NCBI RefSeq assembly: GCF_016900875.1
Contig: NZ_JAFEUM010000001.1
Location: 696,918-760,917 of the forward strand
Direction: 5' to 3'
From: Vibrio ulleungensis
GTDB taxonomy: Bacteria > Pseudomonadota > Gammaproteobacteria > Enterobacterales > Vibrionaceae
DNA: 64,000 bases
Shown piece by piece: positions 43,760 through 53,687 of this stretch; positions within the stretch are counted from its first letter, which is position 1, and each line of letters opens with the position of its first letter. The notes beneath the pieces are model-generated. The model saw only the letters and a program-made list of their open reading frames with translations, did no database searches and was not told the origin of the DNA. The translations under genes and the position numbers were made by a program.

Positions 43760-44521
43760 TTAGTTGGCCAGTGACTGCCTGTCTGTCGCTCGTGCTACAT
43801 TGGAGTAGTAGACGGTTTGTGTTGGTACCGTATCGGTATTGTTCCAACTTTTGTATCGAGACATATATGAGCGATAGATACCGTACTTAAAATAGACCGC
43901 TTTTGCGGTCATAGTACGACCTGAATAGTCAACTTTCTGCTCCCCATTTACCCATACTTTTAGAAAGCCGCTATCGTTTTTTTCCCAATTGGCATGCACC
44001 TCAATTTGATGCCACTTGCCCCGTAAATCTTCCTCAGATATTAGCTCGTAGTAACGCTCGGTACTGCCAGTAACCTGCTGATCTAGATGGTAACCACCGT
44101 CTGAATTTTGAAACATCCACACAACGTGTCCACTTTTTTGGTGGAACTGAGCTAAGGCAGTTTTGGTCGGATAAATATTGACATAATCTTCTGGGAAGTA
44201 GATATCCCAACGGTACCAATATTCTTTGCCTGGCGTCGTGGTTTTGTTTTTCTCACTCAGTTCACTACGCTCACGATCATTATCGCAGTCACTCCAGTCT
44301 TCGTTACCTGTGCAGTCACCGTTACGAACTTCAAAACGTTCGACGTACTCGCTGTTTGCGGTACCCGTTGGATCTGTAACAACCTGGTAGCCATGGCTGG
44401 TGTTGTTTAGCGAACGTTGAAAGGGTCCGAAGTTTCCGCGGTCGATAGTGCTCGCACAACCACTAACTAAAGTCATGATGGCGATTGCTTTCGCAAGGGC
44501 TATCCCACTATTTATGTGCAT
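43760..44521 (-). CDS. Polysaccharide-lyase-like lipoprotein (heparin lyase I fold type)
   Basis: 253 residues. ATG 44521 with GGAGAG upstream is chosen over an upstream TTG. A lipoprotein signal ends in VSGC (Cys about 22). The body matches the Polysacc_lyase (heparin lyase I-like, beta-jelly-roll) family: GKEYWYRWDIYFPEDY, TALAQFHQKSGHVVWMF, GKWHQIEVHANWEKNDSGFLKVWVNG and VYFKYGIYRS. It should cleave or bind an acidic polysaccharide at the cell envelope. It lies away from the agar locus. The substrate cannot be predicted. Confidence 0.8.
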   Translation of the reverse strand: MHINSGIALAKAIAIMTLVSGCASTIDRGNFGPFQRSLNNTSHGYQVVTDPTGTANSEYVERFEVRNGDCTGNEDWSDCDNDRERSELSEKNKTTTPGKEYWYRWDIYFPEDYVNIYPTKTALAQFHQKSGHVVWMFQNSDGGYHLDQQVTGSTERYYELISEEDLRGKWHQIEVHANWEKNDSGFLKVWVNGEQKVDYSGRTMTAKAVYFKYGIYRSYMSRYKSWNNTDTVPTQTVYYSNVARATDRQSLAN

Positions 44522-44830
44522 ACTCGTCTCTCCTTGACTAAAAATGAGTGTGATTCTCGATAGTATTGCAGCTTGCTTGATTTTTAAACATCTCAATCAA
44601 TTAGTGTGATTCCTACCATAGGATTGAGTTTAGACGAACTCGACATGCGTAGTATTAAAAGGTCTTAACTACCACGTGGTGGACTTTTGCTAGCAAAGCA
44701 GAACTTCGCAAAATTGATTTAGCGATTGACGAGAGTTTTTGAGATTTTTACGACCACAAAAACTGTCTTTTTCGATCGTTACCTCAGAAGGAACATGTGA
44801 CTGGCGCTATAGTGATGCATTAATTTTTCA
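44522..44830. other. Divergent intergenic region
   Basis: 309 bp without a gene, between the lyase-like gene and the aldo/keto reductase. The palindrome ACCACGTGGT at 44671-44680 could be a regulator site. Nothing else distinctive was seen. Confidence 0.45.
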
Positions 44831-45871
44831 ATGAGTTACGCCATGGATATCAACGATCACGCCCCAATACCGGTCTATGTACCTAACAAAGAACGATATC
44901 ACTCGATGCCTTATCGCCGCTGTGGAAACAGTGGCATCATGCTGCCTTGTTTTTCTTTAGGGCTGTGGCACAACTTCGGTCAATATGACAATTTTGCTAA
45001 TGCGCGTCAGATTTTGCGAACAGCATTAGATCTAGGGATCACCCACTGGGATTTAGCGAATAATTATGGACCACCTTACGGTTCTGCTGAGGAGGTGTTT
45101 GGTCGTATTAAAAATATGGATTTTGTTCCCTACCGAGATGAACTCTTTATTTCGACCAAAGCAGGGTACGACATGTGGCCAGGCCCTTATGGCAATAATG
45201 GCTCTAGGAAATCTCTTACAGCAAGCCTCAACCAGTCATTGAAAAGAATGGATTTGGACTATGTGGATCTGTTTTATCATCACAGGCCTGACCCTGATAC
45301 GCCTATTGAAGAGACGGTCTACGCATTAGATTCTTTGGTAAAACAAGGAAAAGCATTGTATGTCGGGGTTTCTCGATACAGTGAAGAACAAACCGCCAAA
45401 GCTCACGCGTTATTTAAAGAGCTAGGTACGCCCTTTATTATCCATCAATCTCGTTATTCTATGTTAGATCGCCATATAGAAGAGGGCTTGTTAGATTGCG
45501 TTGGAGAGCACGACTTAGGGTTGATTGCCTTCTCACCGCTAGAGCAAGGAATGTTGACGGATCGCTATCTAAAAGGGATCCCGGAAAACTCTCGAGCGAG
45601 TAATCAACATTCGTACTTAAGTGAGAGTTTGGTGTTAGACAATCAAGAAACCGTTGTCGCGTTGGCAGAGATTGCGCATCAGCGCGGTCAATCGCTTGCA
45701 CAAATGGCGCTAGCTTGGTTGCTCAATGATCAGCGAGTGACGTCCGTTTTAATTGGTGCGAGTTCTCCGCAGCAACTCAAGGAAAATGTAGCTTCAACCG
45801 AGAAACTTGAGTTTAGTGAGTCAGAGCAGCAAGCGATTCGTGCAATATTAACCGCGCATAGCTCCAGTTAA
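44831..45871 (+). CDS. gpr: L-glyceraldehyde 3-phosphate reductase (YghZ/Gpr-type aldo/keto reductase)
   Basis: 346 residues. RRCGNSGIMLPCFSLGLWHNFG, THWDLANNYGPPYGSAEE, ISTKAGYDMWPGPYG and VDLFYHHRPDPDTP are near-diagnostic of YghZ, including the catalytic Asp, Tyr, Lys and His. YghZ reduces L-glyceraldehyde-3-phosphate and methylglyoxal with NADPH. The start is uncertain: ATG 44831 or ATG 44843, neither with a strong ribosome site. Its stop lies 11 bp from the end of the convergent MFS gene. Confidence 0.87.
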   Translation: MSYAMDINDHAPIPVYVPNKERYHSMPYRRCGNSGIMLPCFSLGLWHNFGQYDNFANARQILRTALDLGITHWDLANNYGPPYGSAEEVFGRIKNMDFVPYRDELFISTKAGYDMWPGPYGNNGSRKSLTASLNQSLKRMDLDYVDLFYHHRPDPDTPIEETVYALDSLVKQGKALYVGVSRYSEEQTAKAHALFKELGTPFIIHQSRYSMLDRHIEEGLLDCVGEHDLGLIAFSPLEQGMLTDRYLKGIPENSRASNQHSYLSESLVLDNQETVVALAEIAHQRGQSLAQMALAWLLNDQRVTSVLIGASSPQQLKENVASTEKLEFSESEQQAIRAILTAHSSS

Positions 45872-45882
45872 AGGCCGGGAAC

Positions 45883-47103
45883 TTAGACCTGTTTGTCTCT
45901 TGCTGCTAGCGCAGCAAACACGGTACACACTACTCCAAAACCGGCAATCGTCAGCAGCGGAGTAGTCCAACCTTGTGTTTGAGTATACAAGTAGCCAATG
46001 AGCGACGGTCCCGTCGCCGCCAGCGAATAACCAAGGCTCTGAGACATGCCAGACAATAACGCGGCTTGTTTGCTGTCTTTGGTACGAAGCCCGACAAACG
46101 AGATGGCCACAATAAATGTAGAGCAGTTTGTCAGCCCAAACATGGCAACCCAGAATACCGCCCATTGCGGAGCTACTATCAATCCAACCAAACTCACAAC
46201 CACACCGCCGGCACAGATCGTGATAAGGAGAATGTGGTTTTTTGCTTTGGCTAATATGGGCATCAGCAACAACCCGGGAACCATCGTCGAGAACTGCAAA
46301 AATCCATAGGTATAACCCGCTTCCAGTTCGCTATAGCCCAAATCGTTTAAGATCTTAGGTAGCCAACCGGCAAGAGAATAGAAAGTAAACGAGTTGATTC
46401 CCAGTGCCAATGTAACTTGCCAGGCCACAGGCGAACGTAGAATTGAGCTCATTCCTTCTGGTGGGGCGGTGTTGATTTCGGTTGTATGGCTTGCCGAAGT
46501 CTTGTTTTTAAATACTTTAGGCAACCAAAACGCAAGCGCCGCAACGGGAAATAGAAGATTAAACAGTAACGCAAACTGCCAACCATTTATTTGGTCTGGG
46601 GCAAGTTGAGACAGCGGCACCATCGCACTAGAGGCGAGCGTCGAACCGATGCCCATCGCAAAAATATAAAACGACGTGATCACCGAAATTTGCAGTGGAA
46701 ACTCTTCTTTCACCACGGCCGGTAAGAGCACGTTGCCAAATGCGATGCCTGCTCCGAGTAATACTGTGCCGATGAGCAACGGCGATACACTCCCCATAGA
46801 GCGAACCATTACGCCAATTGCAATACACATTAGCGCAAATATTAGTGCGCGCTCTAGGCCAATTTTAAGAGCGACTTTAGGGGCGATAGGCGAGAAGAAA
46901 GCCAACGCAGCTAAAGGCAAGGCTGTAACAATGCCTGCCATCGACGCAGACAAGTGAAGCGACTCCATAATTTGCTCTAACACTGGCGCAAGGCTGGTAA
47001 ATGGGCCGCGTAGGTTTAAAGCAATAAGAAGGACTGACAATAAAGCAATCCATTGTACGGGAGTCAATCTGCGCATTAGAGTTGTCTGCAATGAGAAAGG
47101 CAT
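45883..47103 (-). CDS. MFS transporter, CynX/NimT type
   Basis: 406 residues with twelve transmembrane segments. ALNLRGPFTSLAPVLEQI near the start and LGAGIAFGNVLLPAVVKEEFP are hallmarks of the cyanate/nitroimidazole (CynX) branch. Substrates in this branch include cyanate, small organic acids and drugs. Start ATG 47103. No cyn genes are nearby, so the substrate is open. Confidence 0.85.
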   Translation of the reverse strand: MPFSLQTTLMRRLTPVQWIALLSVLLIALNLRGPFTSLAPVLEQIMESLHLSASMAGIVTALPLAALAFFSPIAPKVALKIGLERALIFALMCIAIGVMVRSMGSVSPLLIGTVLLGAGIAFGNVLLPAVVKEEFPLQISVITSFYIFAMGIGSTLASSAMVPLSQLAPDQINGWQFALLFNLLFPVAALAFWLPKVFKNKTSASHTTEINTAPPEGMSSILRSPVAWQVTLALGINSFTFYSLAGWLPKILNDLGYSELEAGYTYGFLQFSTMVPGLLLMPILAKAKNHILLITICAGGVVVSLVGLIVAPQWAVFWVAMFGLTNCSTFIVAISFVGLRTKDSKQAALLSGMSQSLGYSLAATGPSLIGYLYTQTQGWTTPLLTIAGFGVVCTVFAALAARDKQV

Positions 47104-47280
47104 GATTGTACACGACCAAAGCTATGCAGTAATAAAAAAATGCCACCAATGGTTAGTTGGTGGCTATAGCGATAATGGTGCTTAAAATTACCAGAAGCTC
47201 ATGCAATTAATGCATTACCTGCCTCTTTAAACGTTTCTTATCCTTAAAATTACTTGCTATGCGAAAACTAAGGATTGAAT

Positions 47281-47994
47281 CTATGAGCGGTTATAGATAA
47301 CCGGCGTTTGTGCTCGCCATTGACGCCATAGTGATGGCGACATCAAAAGGTCCACCATGAATTTAGCGACGTTGATTCTGCTCGTATCACCAGAATTAAA
47401 AATAGGGTCGCGTTGCGGGCTGTCGTGCACTTCAAAAGGCGAGATTGTGCTGCAGTTAACCAATGCGTCGGGTCGAACGCTGACCCACTCTAAAGCTTGG
47501 GTCTGCTGTTGCTGTAATTGGGCGGTTGCACGTTCATTATCGGCGTGTGGCGGTAAAAGTGCTCGTAAAGTCCCAATGACGCAACGACTGGCGAAAGACA
47601 TTGGGGCGTCAATGTTTCGATTAGCAACACCACTCGAACTCATTAGAACAAACTTTAACGGTGTCTCACGCTCCAATAACTCGGCACATCGCTTAACTTT
47701 AGCCACAGTATCACTCACCAAGTTTCTAGGGTGTCCAAAGAGGCCTTTGCATGAAAGGTTGTGACCCAAACAACTTACCACTGCGTCGCACTTAGATAGG
47801 TAATGACACAGCATCTCGTCGCTCATCGCATCAATGTTGTCTCGAACCACAGAAAGGTTGTTATGGTTGGCTACTTCACTGTCTAGCTCGCTTGTTGGTC
47901 TCACAATGGCCATTACGTGGTGATGCTCTTCCAACAATAATTGTGTTGCTAGTTGTCCAGTTGCGCCGGTTGCGCCTAATACTAATACGTTCAT
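47281..47994 (-). CDS. NAD(P)-binding atypical SDR (NmrA-like)
   Basis: 237 residues. The N-terminal Rossmann motif VLGATGATGQLATQLL (about 4-19) is of the atypical SDR type (GATGxxG). CDAVVSCLGHNLSC, LKFVLMSSSGVANRN and ALEWVSVRPDALV follow. A strong ribosome site AGGAGGAG precedes ATG 47994. It is divergent from a LysR regulator that probably controls it. The role is likely redox sensing or a small-molecule oxidoreductase activity. Confidence 0.83.
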   Translation of the reverse strand: MNVLVLGATGATGQLATQLLLEEHHHVMAIVRPTSELDSEVANHNNLSVVRDNIDAMSDEMLCHYLSKCDAVVSCLGHNLSCKGLFGHPRNLVSDTVAKVKRCAELLERETPLKFVLMSSSGVANRNIDAPMSFASRCVIGTLRALLPPHADNERATAQLQQQQTQALEWVSVRPDALVNCSTISPFEVHDSPQRDPIFNSGDTSRINVAKFMVDLLMSPSLWRQWRAQTPVIYNRS

Positions 47995-48073
47995 GTTTGT
48001 CTCCTCCTAACTGAATACACAACTACTTTAGCTATACTTAAATGATTTATAAATTGCCTAAAAACGAATACGT

Positions 48074-48091
48074 CTATACATTTGCGTATAG
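48074..48091. promoter_or_regulatory. LysR-type binding site between the SDR and LysR genes
   Basis: Perfect inverted repeat CTATAC-N6-GTATAG, including the T-N11-A spacing of LysR boxes, in the 165-bp divergent region. Confidence 0.6.
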
Positions 48092-48159
48092 CTAGGGTGA
48101 CGTATAAGCTTGCTAAGATAGAAAACAGATCGAGTGAGCGGGCAAATAAAGGGAAAACT

Positions 48160-49032
48160 ATGGATTGGAACAAGGCGCGTGCTTTTGTGGTTACTGCAGA
48201 AGAGGGGAGTTTTTCGGCAGCGGCTCGCAAGTTGTCAATGACGCAACCTACCTTAAGCCGCCAAGTAATGTCACTTGAAGCGGACTTAGCCGTCACTCTT
48301 TTTGAGCGAAATGGACAGATGATTGAGTTAACCCAAGCCGGGTTGGAGTTGTTAGAGCCAGCACGAAAGATGTATGAAGCGGCTCAGGCGTTTACCATGG
48401 TGGCCAGTGGGCAATCACAAAGTCTTGAGGGGCAGGTTGTTGTGTCTGTGTGCGAAATGGACGCCGTGTATCGCTTGCCAAGTATATTGGATGAACTTAG
48501 GCAGCATGAGCCTGGAATACGAGTTGAAGTTGTTGTTACTAACGGAGTAAGCGACTTAAAGCGTCGAGAGGCTGACATCGCAATTCGTAGTTTTAGACCG
48601 ACAGAATACGATTTCATTGCGAAAAAATTGGGTGAAGAGCATATCGGGCTGTATGGCACAAAACGCTATGTAGAAGCGTTAGTTGATAACTATAAACAGG
48701 TTCAGATCTTGGGCTTCAATCAAATTGACAGAATCATTACGCTGTTGTCACACCATGGCTGGGAGCTTGATGAGAGTCATTTTGGGTTAGTGACTAACTA
48801 TCAACCCATGCAAATAGCACTGTGCGAAAAGGATCTTGGTGTTCTGTTTATGCCAGAAGATGTCGCCAATTCACTGCCACACTTTCATAAAGTGCCAGGG
48901 TTTGAGCAGCCATTGATGGAGCTGCCAGTTTGGTTGGTTTCGCCACACGAGCTCAGAAATAACCGCAAGGTAAAACGTGTGTTTGATTTTATTGCGTCGC
49001 GTTTGAACAAACGCCTTGAGCCTAACATATAA
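48160..49032 (+). CDS. LysR-family transcriptional regulator
   Basis: 290 residues from ATG 48160 (MDWNKARAFVVTAEEGSFSAAARKL), preceded by a purine-rich stretch. The in-frame start at 48082 would include the operator region and is rejected. The winged helix occupies 1-60 and the effector domain 90-290. It probably controls the divergent SDR gene. The effector is unknown. Confidence 0.9.
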   Translation: MDWNKARAFVVTAEEGSFSAAARKLSMTQPTLSRQVMSLEADLAVTLFERNGQMIELTQAGLELLEPARKMYEAAQAFTMVASGQSQSLEGQVVVSVCEMDAVYRLPSILDELRQHEPGIRVEVVVTNGVSDLKRREADIAIRSFRPTEYDFIAKKLGEEHIGLYGTKRYVEALVDNYKQVQILGFNQIDRIITLLSHHGWELDESHFGLVTNYQPMQIALCEKDLGVLFMPEDVANSLPHFHKVPGFEQPLMELPVWLVSPHELRNNRKVKRVFDFIASRLNKRLEPNI

Positions 49033-49033
49033 A

Positions 49034-49056
49034 AAAACCGAGCTGTGGCCCGGTTT
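49034..49056. terminator. Terminator between LysR and chemoreceptor genes
   Basis: AAAACCG and CGGTTTT flank a ten-base GC-containing loop, with A and T runs outside. It can serve both convergent genes. Confidence 0.7.
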
Positions 49057-49076
49057 TATTGAGTTAATATTGTGGG

Positions 49077-50987
49077 TTACGACAGTTTAAATCGACCAAC
49101 AAGTTTGTCTAAGTCTTGCGCCATTAATTTAAGCGACTCACTTGATGCTTCAATACTTGCAGAGGCTTCAGCGCTATGTTCACTGCTATCACCAATATTG
49201 ACAACGTGCTGATTAATCTCACTGATCACTGCAGATTGCTCTTCGGTAGCGGTGGCGATTTGTGTATTAAGATCGGCAATGTGCTGGACATTGCCGACAA
49301 TTTCTTCAAGAACCTGATTGGTACGAAGTGACGCCTCTACACCCATTTCTGCATGTTCACGGCCTTCGTGCACAGAGGACACTGCGGCTTTAGCGCCATC
49401 TTGAAGTTCGGTGATCATTGCATGGATCTCGTCAGTGGACTCACTGGTTCTTTGAGCAAGGTTACGCACTTCGTCGGCGACCACTGCAAAACCGCGGCCT
49501 TGTTCACCTGCACGGGCAGCTTCAATAGCAGCGTTAAGCGCAAGTAGGTTGGTTTGCTCTGAAATGCCACGGATAACGTCTAGCACGCTAGAGATAGAGT
49601 CACTTTTGGCCGCCAACGTATCGATGTTAGACGACACACTTTCCATATTAGACGCCATTTCTTTGATGGTGGTGTTAGACTCAGTGACCACACCTTGAGC
49701 ACTTTTCGCTTTTTCTGTGGCATCGTTGGTGGCTTGCGCTGCAACGCTCGCACTGGTGGCAATTTCTGAAATGGTGCTACCCATTTCGTTAATTGCAACA
49801 GAGACTTGGTGCGCACCGTCTCGCTGTGAATCCGCCGACACTTTTGAGTTTTGAGCGTCTTCAAACACTTTTTGTGATGCGCCGTTCACATCGCGGGAGG
49901 TATTTGCTACATCGCTAACAACAGTGTGGATCTTTTCTATAAACCCATTAAACCCATTCGCAAGTCGCTTCATCTCTTCGCTGCCATGAGCATCGATGCG
50001 CTGCGTTAGATCGCCTTCACCTTGGCCTAATTGCTCAAATGTTTTTGCCATCGAGACTAACGGCTTAACCAAACTGTTGCCTAGTACAAAACTCAGCACA
50101 ACAAAAATCGCAGCAATCACTACAAAGCTCATTAGAATGTTGTTGCGAGAGGTGTCGAGACCCGCATACAACTCGTGCTGCGGTACTTGTGCAATGACAT
50201 ACCAGCCTAAGCTAGGGATAAAACTAGATGCAATAACCTGGTCATTAGCAACGGCAAATGAGAAGTCTCTTTCACCGAGTAGACTCGAACTGTTAATGCT
50301 TGGATAGAGGTCACTAAGGGTCGTTGCTTGTTTATAATCAATGGCATTGTGAACTTTAACGTTGCCTTGGCCATCGACTAAATATACGAAGCCGGTTTCT
50401 TCAATTTGAAAGCTGTTGAGATAATTAACCATTTCATTAAACGGCTTTGACACACCCGCTAACCCATTACCGTTAAGTTCTTGATAGTTAACGAAAATAT
50501 TTACTTCACCGCTACTTTCGTGATAGATGCTGGAGGATTCGGCATTGCCACTGTTTTTAAACGCAAAAAACCAGCCATCACGATCTGGCTTAAGTTCACG
50601 AAGAAATCCGTCTTGATTCCAATATTTGTTGCTTGGTTTCCATGCAAAAGAGGCGTTGCTAAACCCATTGGCTTTCGCGAGCTCACCCAAATACTCAACC
50701 AGTTTTTGTTCACCTTGGGCACTTTCACCTTCTTCTATCCACCAATGCGCTAGGCTGTTGCTGGCAATGGATTGGGTCACCACTTTCATTTGGTTAATTT
50801 CGCCATCGATAGCGTTTCGTACGCGCTGTACAAGGTTAGGCATCTCAGATTGCTCTAAACGAGTCGATAGCAATTGCTTGGCACTACTGTGTCCTACCCA
50901 TGCGACCACACTGGTCGATACAATCACCGCAAATAGCATTGCAGCGATTAACCGATCTCTAATGGATAGAGTGGCAATAAATTTCAT
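49077..50987 (-). CDS. Methyl-accepting chemotaxis protein (Cache sensor)
   Basis: 636 residues from ATG 50987 with GGGAG upstream; the TTG at 51011 is rejected. TM1 is at about 8-28. The periplasmic double-Cache-like domain (about 30-270) contains [14 protein letters not shown] and [15 protein letters not shown]2 is at about 275-298, then HAMP, then the signalling domain with [23 protein letters not shown]. The ligand is unknown. It is one of three chemoreceptors in the window and stands alone. Confidence 0.92.
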   Translation of the reverse strand: MKFIATLSIRDRLIAAMLFAVIVSTSVVAWVGHSSAKQLLSTRLEQSEMPNLVQRVRNAIDGEINQMKVVTQSIASNSLAHWWIEEGESAQGEQKLVEYLGELAKANGFSNASFAWKPSNKYWNQDGFLRELKPDRDGWFFAFKNSGNAESSSIYHESSGEVNIFVNYQELNGNGLAGVSKPFNEMVNYLNSFQIEETGFVYLVDGQGNVKVHNAIDYKQATTLSDLYPSINSSSLLGERDFSFAVANDQVIASSFIPSLGWYVIAQVPQHELYAGLDTSRNNILMSFVVIAAIFVVLSFVLGNSLVKPLVSMAKTFEQLGQGEGDLTQRIDAHGSEEMKRLANGFNGFIEKIHTVVSDVANTSRDVNGASQKVFEDAQNSKVSADSQRDGAHQVSVAINEMGSTISEIATSASVAAQATNDATEKAKSAQGVVTESNTTIKEMASNMESVSSNIDTLAAKSDSISSVLDVIRGISEQTNLLALNAAIEAARAGEQGRGFAVVADEVRNLAQRTSESTDEIHAMITELQDGAKAAVSSVHEGREHAEMGVEASLRTNQVLEEIVGNVQHIADLNTQIATATEEQSAVISEINQHVVNIGDSSEHSAEASASIEASSESLKLMAQDLDKLVGRFKLS

Positions 50988-51261
50988 ATAAGCTCCCGCA
51001 TTTCTGGACAATTTGGATCAGGGTGCCCAGAGTCTCATTCATCCCTGAATATCATGCAGACTATATCGACCATCGTGCTGTAAAAATGAAGCTTCGTATC
51101 AAATAAGTGTGATCTAGGTCAATCTATTAGTTTGAGCAAACGTTTGGCAAAAATCTGATGGATAGGTGGTGTTAAGACAAAATCAAACAAGGGTTGGTAT
51201 ATGGCGGTTATAGCAACAGCTATTGTGCGGAGACTAAAGCAAGGTAGGTGTTTGTTAGAAT

Positions 51262-51284
51262 TAAAAAAGGCCTCTTTCGAGGCC
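51262..51284 (-). terminator. Terminator of the glutaredoxin gene
   Basis: GGCCTC, loop TTTC, GAGGCC, with a T-run on the minus strand. Confidence 0.8.
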
Positions 51285-51292
51285 TATATATA

Positions 51293-51916
51293 CTATATAT
51301 TAACGACGTTATCGGGTTGCGATGCCGGCTGCTTAGCCAGCCACTCAATCAAATTATCATGACCGCCAATGTATTCGCCATCAATCCAAATTTGAGGAAC
51401 TGTAACTGGTGTCTTCTCACCAATGTGTGCTTTCACCTCAGGGATCATTCTATACAGCGCGGCACTGTCTTTCACAACATCGTGATACTGATAGTCAATA
51501 CCTGCTTCATCGAGTGCTGCTTTTGCTTTGGTACAGAACGGGCAAGTCGCTTTACCGTAAACGATGTTGCCTTGTAGTTGATCGCGTTTGGTCCATTCTG
51601 CAATGACCGACTGCACCAGTACACCGCGATTAAGCGCTTCACCTTGGCTGATCACTTTACCTTCACATACCAAGATAGGTGCGTGCCAAGCGCCGTAACG
51701 CATAGGTTCCCACCAATTTGATAGCCAATCTTTCACTTCTAATTCTACTGGAATACCATCAAGTTCGTTGGCAAAGGTGTCTGCTAATATGTCCTTGGTA
51801 AGCGTACATTCACCACAAGGTATTTTAACGCTAAATGGCCCCCAACTACCACCCCAGCGATATAGAGTGAGTTTAATTGGGCTAGCTTGAGTGTTTGGGG
51901 TTATTTGAGGGGACAT
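51293..51916 (-). CDS. Two-module glutaredoxin protein
   Basis: 207 residues. The N-terminal module (about 12-110) has a CGEC motif at 34-37 and LYRWGGSWGPFSV; it looks like a separate thiol-disulfide or nucleic-acid-like module. The C-terminal module (about 116-200) is a standard glutaredoxin with CPFC at 125-128, TVPQIWIDGEYIGGHDNL as the cis-Pro and glutathione site. Normal glutaredoxins are about 85 residues, so this is a fusion. It probably uses glutathione to reduce disulfides in the cytoplasm. The N-terminal partner role is unknown. Confidence 0.82.
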   Translation of the reverse strand: MSPQITPNTQASPIKLTLYRWGGSWGPFSVKIPCGECTLTKDILADTFANELDGIPVELEVKDWLSNWWEPMRYGAWHAPILVCEGKVISQGEALNRGVLVQSVIAEWTKRDQLQGNIVYGKATCPFCTKAKAALDEAGIDYQYHDVVKDSAALYRMIPEVKAHIGEKTPVTVPQIWIDGEYIGGHDNLIEWLAKQPASQPDNVVNI

Positions 51917-52223
51917 ACTGCATTCCTTTTAAAGTCTCTTTCCCTAATAGAACCGTTGCGCGCAAAAAAACTTTCAATGCATTACGTCAATGGCTCAAAA
52001 ACTGGCTTAAATACTAGCAAATCAAAGTCAAAGAGGATATCTCAACCTGTTGTTGTAAGCGCTTAAGGCTTACTTTATTAACCCCTATTGTTTGGCTGTT
52101 CAGACAGTATATTTGGCTCATGGTCAAATTTTTTGCTTTGTAGGCGACGCTTAAGTGTGCTTCAAAGTGTAAGTGTGTAAGACTGTCGGCCGAAATCGTT
52201 CTCACCCTTAGTCTGGAATCATC

Positions 52224-52730
52224 ATGCAGTTTAAAAAGATTGATAAACAAACGTATCGCTCACGACTTAATAGAATTATTGTTGCCTGCATCGTCTCGTT
52301 AGCCGGGTTGAGTTTATTGGTATCTCAAGTGTTGATTGTACGTTTCCCTTCTGAGTCGGGGTCTCATTTTCATTGGAATTTGTTAGGTGTGATAGTAGGA
52401 GCCTTGGTGGTGGTCAGTGTTCTTCTTAAATTCAAAAATCATCCCAAGATGGAAGAAGTGGCTTATGTGTGGGACTTAAAGCATCAACTTAATCTGATTT
52501 ACCGAAAGAATAGAAAATTACTGGCTGAAGCAAAAGCAGGTAACCCACAAGCAATGCTTGCGCTGCAATACAGTTACGAGGGGTCACGTCAATTATGGCA
52601 ACTGGACGATAACTCCATCACCATGGACAGCTTGAATAAAGCGCAAAACCAATTGGATGAGTGGGTTGATCAGTATGGTGTGGTTTTAGATGTCAGCGAG
52701 TATCGGCAAGAACTCTTAAAACAGTTCTGA
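52224..52730 (+). CDS. DUF3087 family membrane protein
   Basis: 168 residues with two transmembrane segments (about 17-39 and 50-68) and a soluble alpha-helical C-terminal part, HPKMEEVAYVWDLKHQLNLIYRKNRKL in type. The family is common in Vibrio and Shewanella and has no known function. It is followed by a bidirectional terminator. Confidence 0.78.
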   Translation: MQFKKIDKQTYRSRLNRIIVACIVSLAGLSLLVSQVLIVRFPSESGSHFHWNLLGVIVGALVVVSVLLKFKNHPKMEEVAYVWDLKHQLNLIYRKNRKLLAEAKAGNPQAMLALQYSYEGSRQLWQLDDNSITMDSLNKAQNQLDEWVDQYGVVLDVSEYRQELLKQF

Positions 52731-52741
52731 ATTTTAAACAA

Positions 52742-52771
52742 AAAAAACCACGCTTACGAGCGTGGTTTTTT
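52742..52771. terminator. Bidirectional terminator between DUF3087 and porin genes
   Basis: ACCACGC, TTACGA, GCGTGGT with flanking A and T runs; serves both convergent genes. Confidence 0.88.
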
Positions 52772-52784
52772 ATAGGATTTAGGT

Positions 52785-53687
52785 TTAGAAGTTGTAACGC
52801 AAACCAACCATTAGCTCGTTGTTAGCATCTTTAACGTTATCAATTTTGTATGACGCGTAAGTGCGGATAGAGCTGTTGAAGCGGTACTGACCTTCTAGTG
52901 CGAAGAAGTCTGTATCTTTTTCGTCCGCTTTGCTGTGCTCTGCAAAACCATAAATACCAATTAGACGAAACTCGCTAGTGAATTTGTACTCAGCTGCTAG
53001 CTCCACAGAGTTAAAACTACCTTCATCTAAATCAACGGTAGCGTAAGTAGCACCAAGATATAGGTTGTCTAGAGTGTATGCAGCACCAAGGGTAATTTGG
53101 TCCAAATCCTCTTCACTTGAGTAAGCTAGACCTAGGTCAAGACCAAAATCTAGTGAAGCCAAACCAGAAATACCAAAGCTATCACCGTCTTTTTCGTCTA
53201 CTGCATTATAGTTTGCATTAACAGTGAACATATCAGCTATAGTGTGCTGGTATAAGAAAGTGTTCTCTTGCTTATCTTTTGACGCATCAATGATTTGTTG
53301 TTGGCCTGAGTGTTCAGAAGCGATATCAGTCATATCTGAAATGATAACGTTCGACGTATCTTGCTTACCGTAAGAGAACTTACCAACTGTTGTGCCAAGC
53401 CCAGCATAAAGGTAGCGGTTTGACATCTTGCTATTAGGCTCTAGTTGGTATTCCATGAAACCAAAACCAGTAAGACCTTCAGAGATCTTAGTTTCGCCAC
53501 CAAAGTTAATACGTGCACGGCTCGCATCTTCCATGGTTCCTTCAAAATCATCAGAGAACACACCACGTACTTCCGCACGACCGCCAATGCTAAGTTTAGT
53601 GTCGTCGTTTTCATACACAGTAGCTGCGGTTGCAGCTGCAGAGGCGAATGCTGATGTAATGGCAACTGCTAGTAGTACTTTTTTCAT
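52785..53687 (-). CDS. OmpU-like general porin
   Basis: 300 residues from ATG 53687 with signal peptide MKKVLLAVAITSAFASAAATAA. The mature protein starts TVYENDDTKLSIGGRAEVRG and ends LMVGLRYNF with the C-terminal aromatic expected of trimeric porins. FGGETKISEGLTGFGFMEYQ matches the Vibrio OmpU pattern. It is somewhat shorter than OmpU (about 340). It is a general diffusion porin of the outer membrane. Long upstream open frames are not part of the gene. Confidence 0.85.
   Translation of the reverse strand: MKKVLLAVAITSAFASAAATAATVYENDDTKLSIGGRAEVRGVFSDDFEGTMEDASRARINFGGETKISEGLTGFGFMEYQLEPNSKMSNRYLYAGLGTTVGKFSYGKQDTSNVIISDMTDIASEHSGQQQIIDASKDKQENTFLYQHTIADMFTVNANYNAVDEKDGDSFGISGLASLDFGLDLGLAYSSEEDLDQITLGAAYTLDNLYLGATYATVDLDEGSFNSVELAAEYKFTSEFRLIGIYGFAEHSKADEKDTDFFALEGQYRFNSSIRTYASYKIDNVKDANNELMVGLRYNF

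Noticed and set aside
52014..52250. 78-residue minus-strand frame overlapping the DUF3087 start
   Set aside because: No ribosome site and no protein character; it is a shadow of the promoter region and DUF3087 gene.
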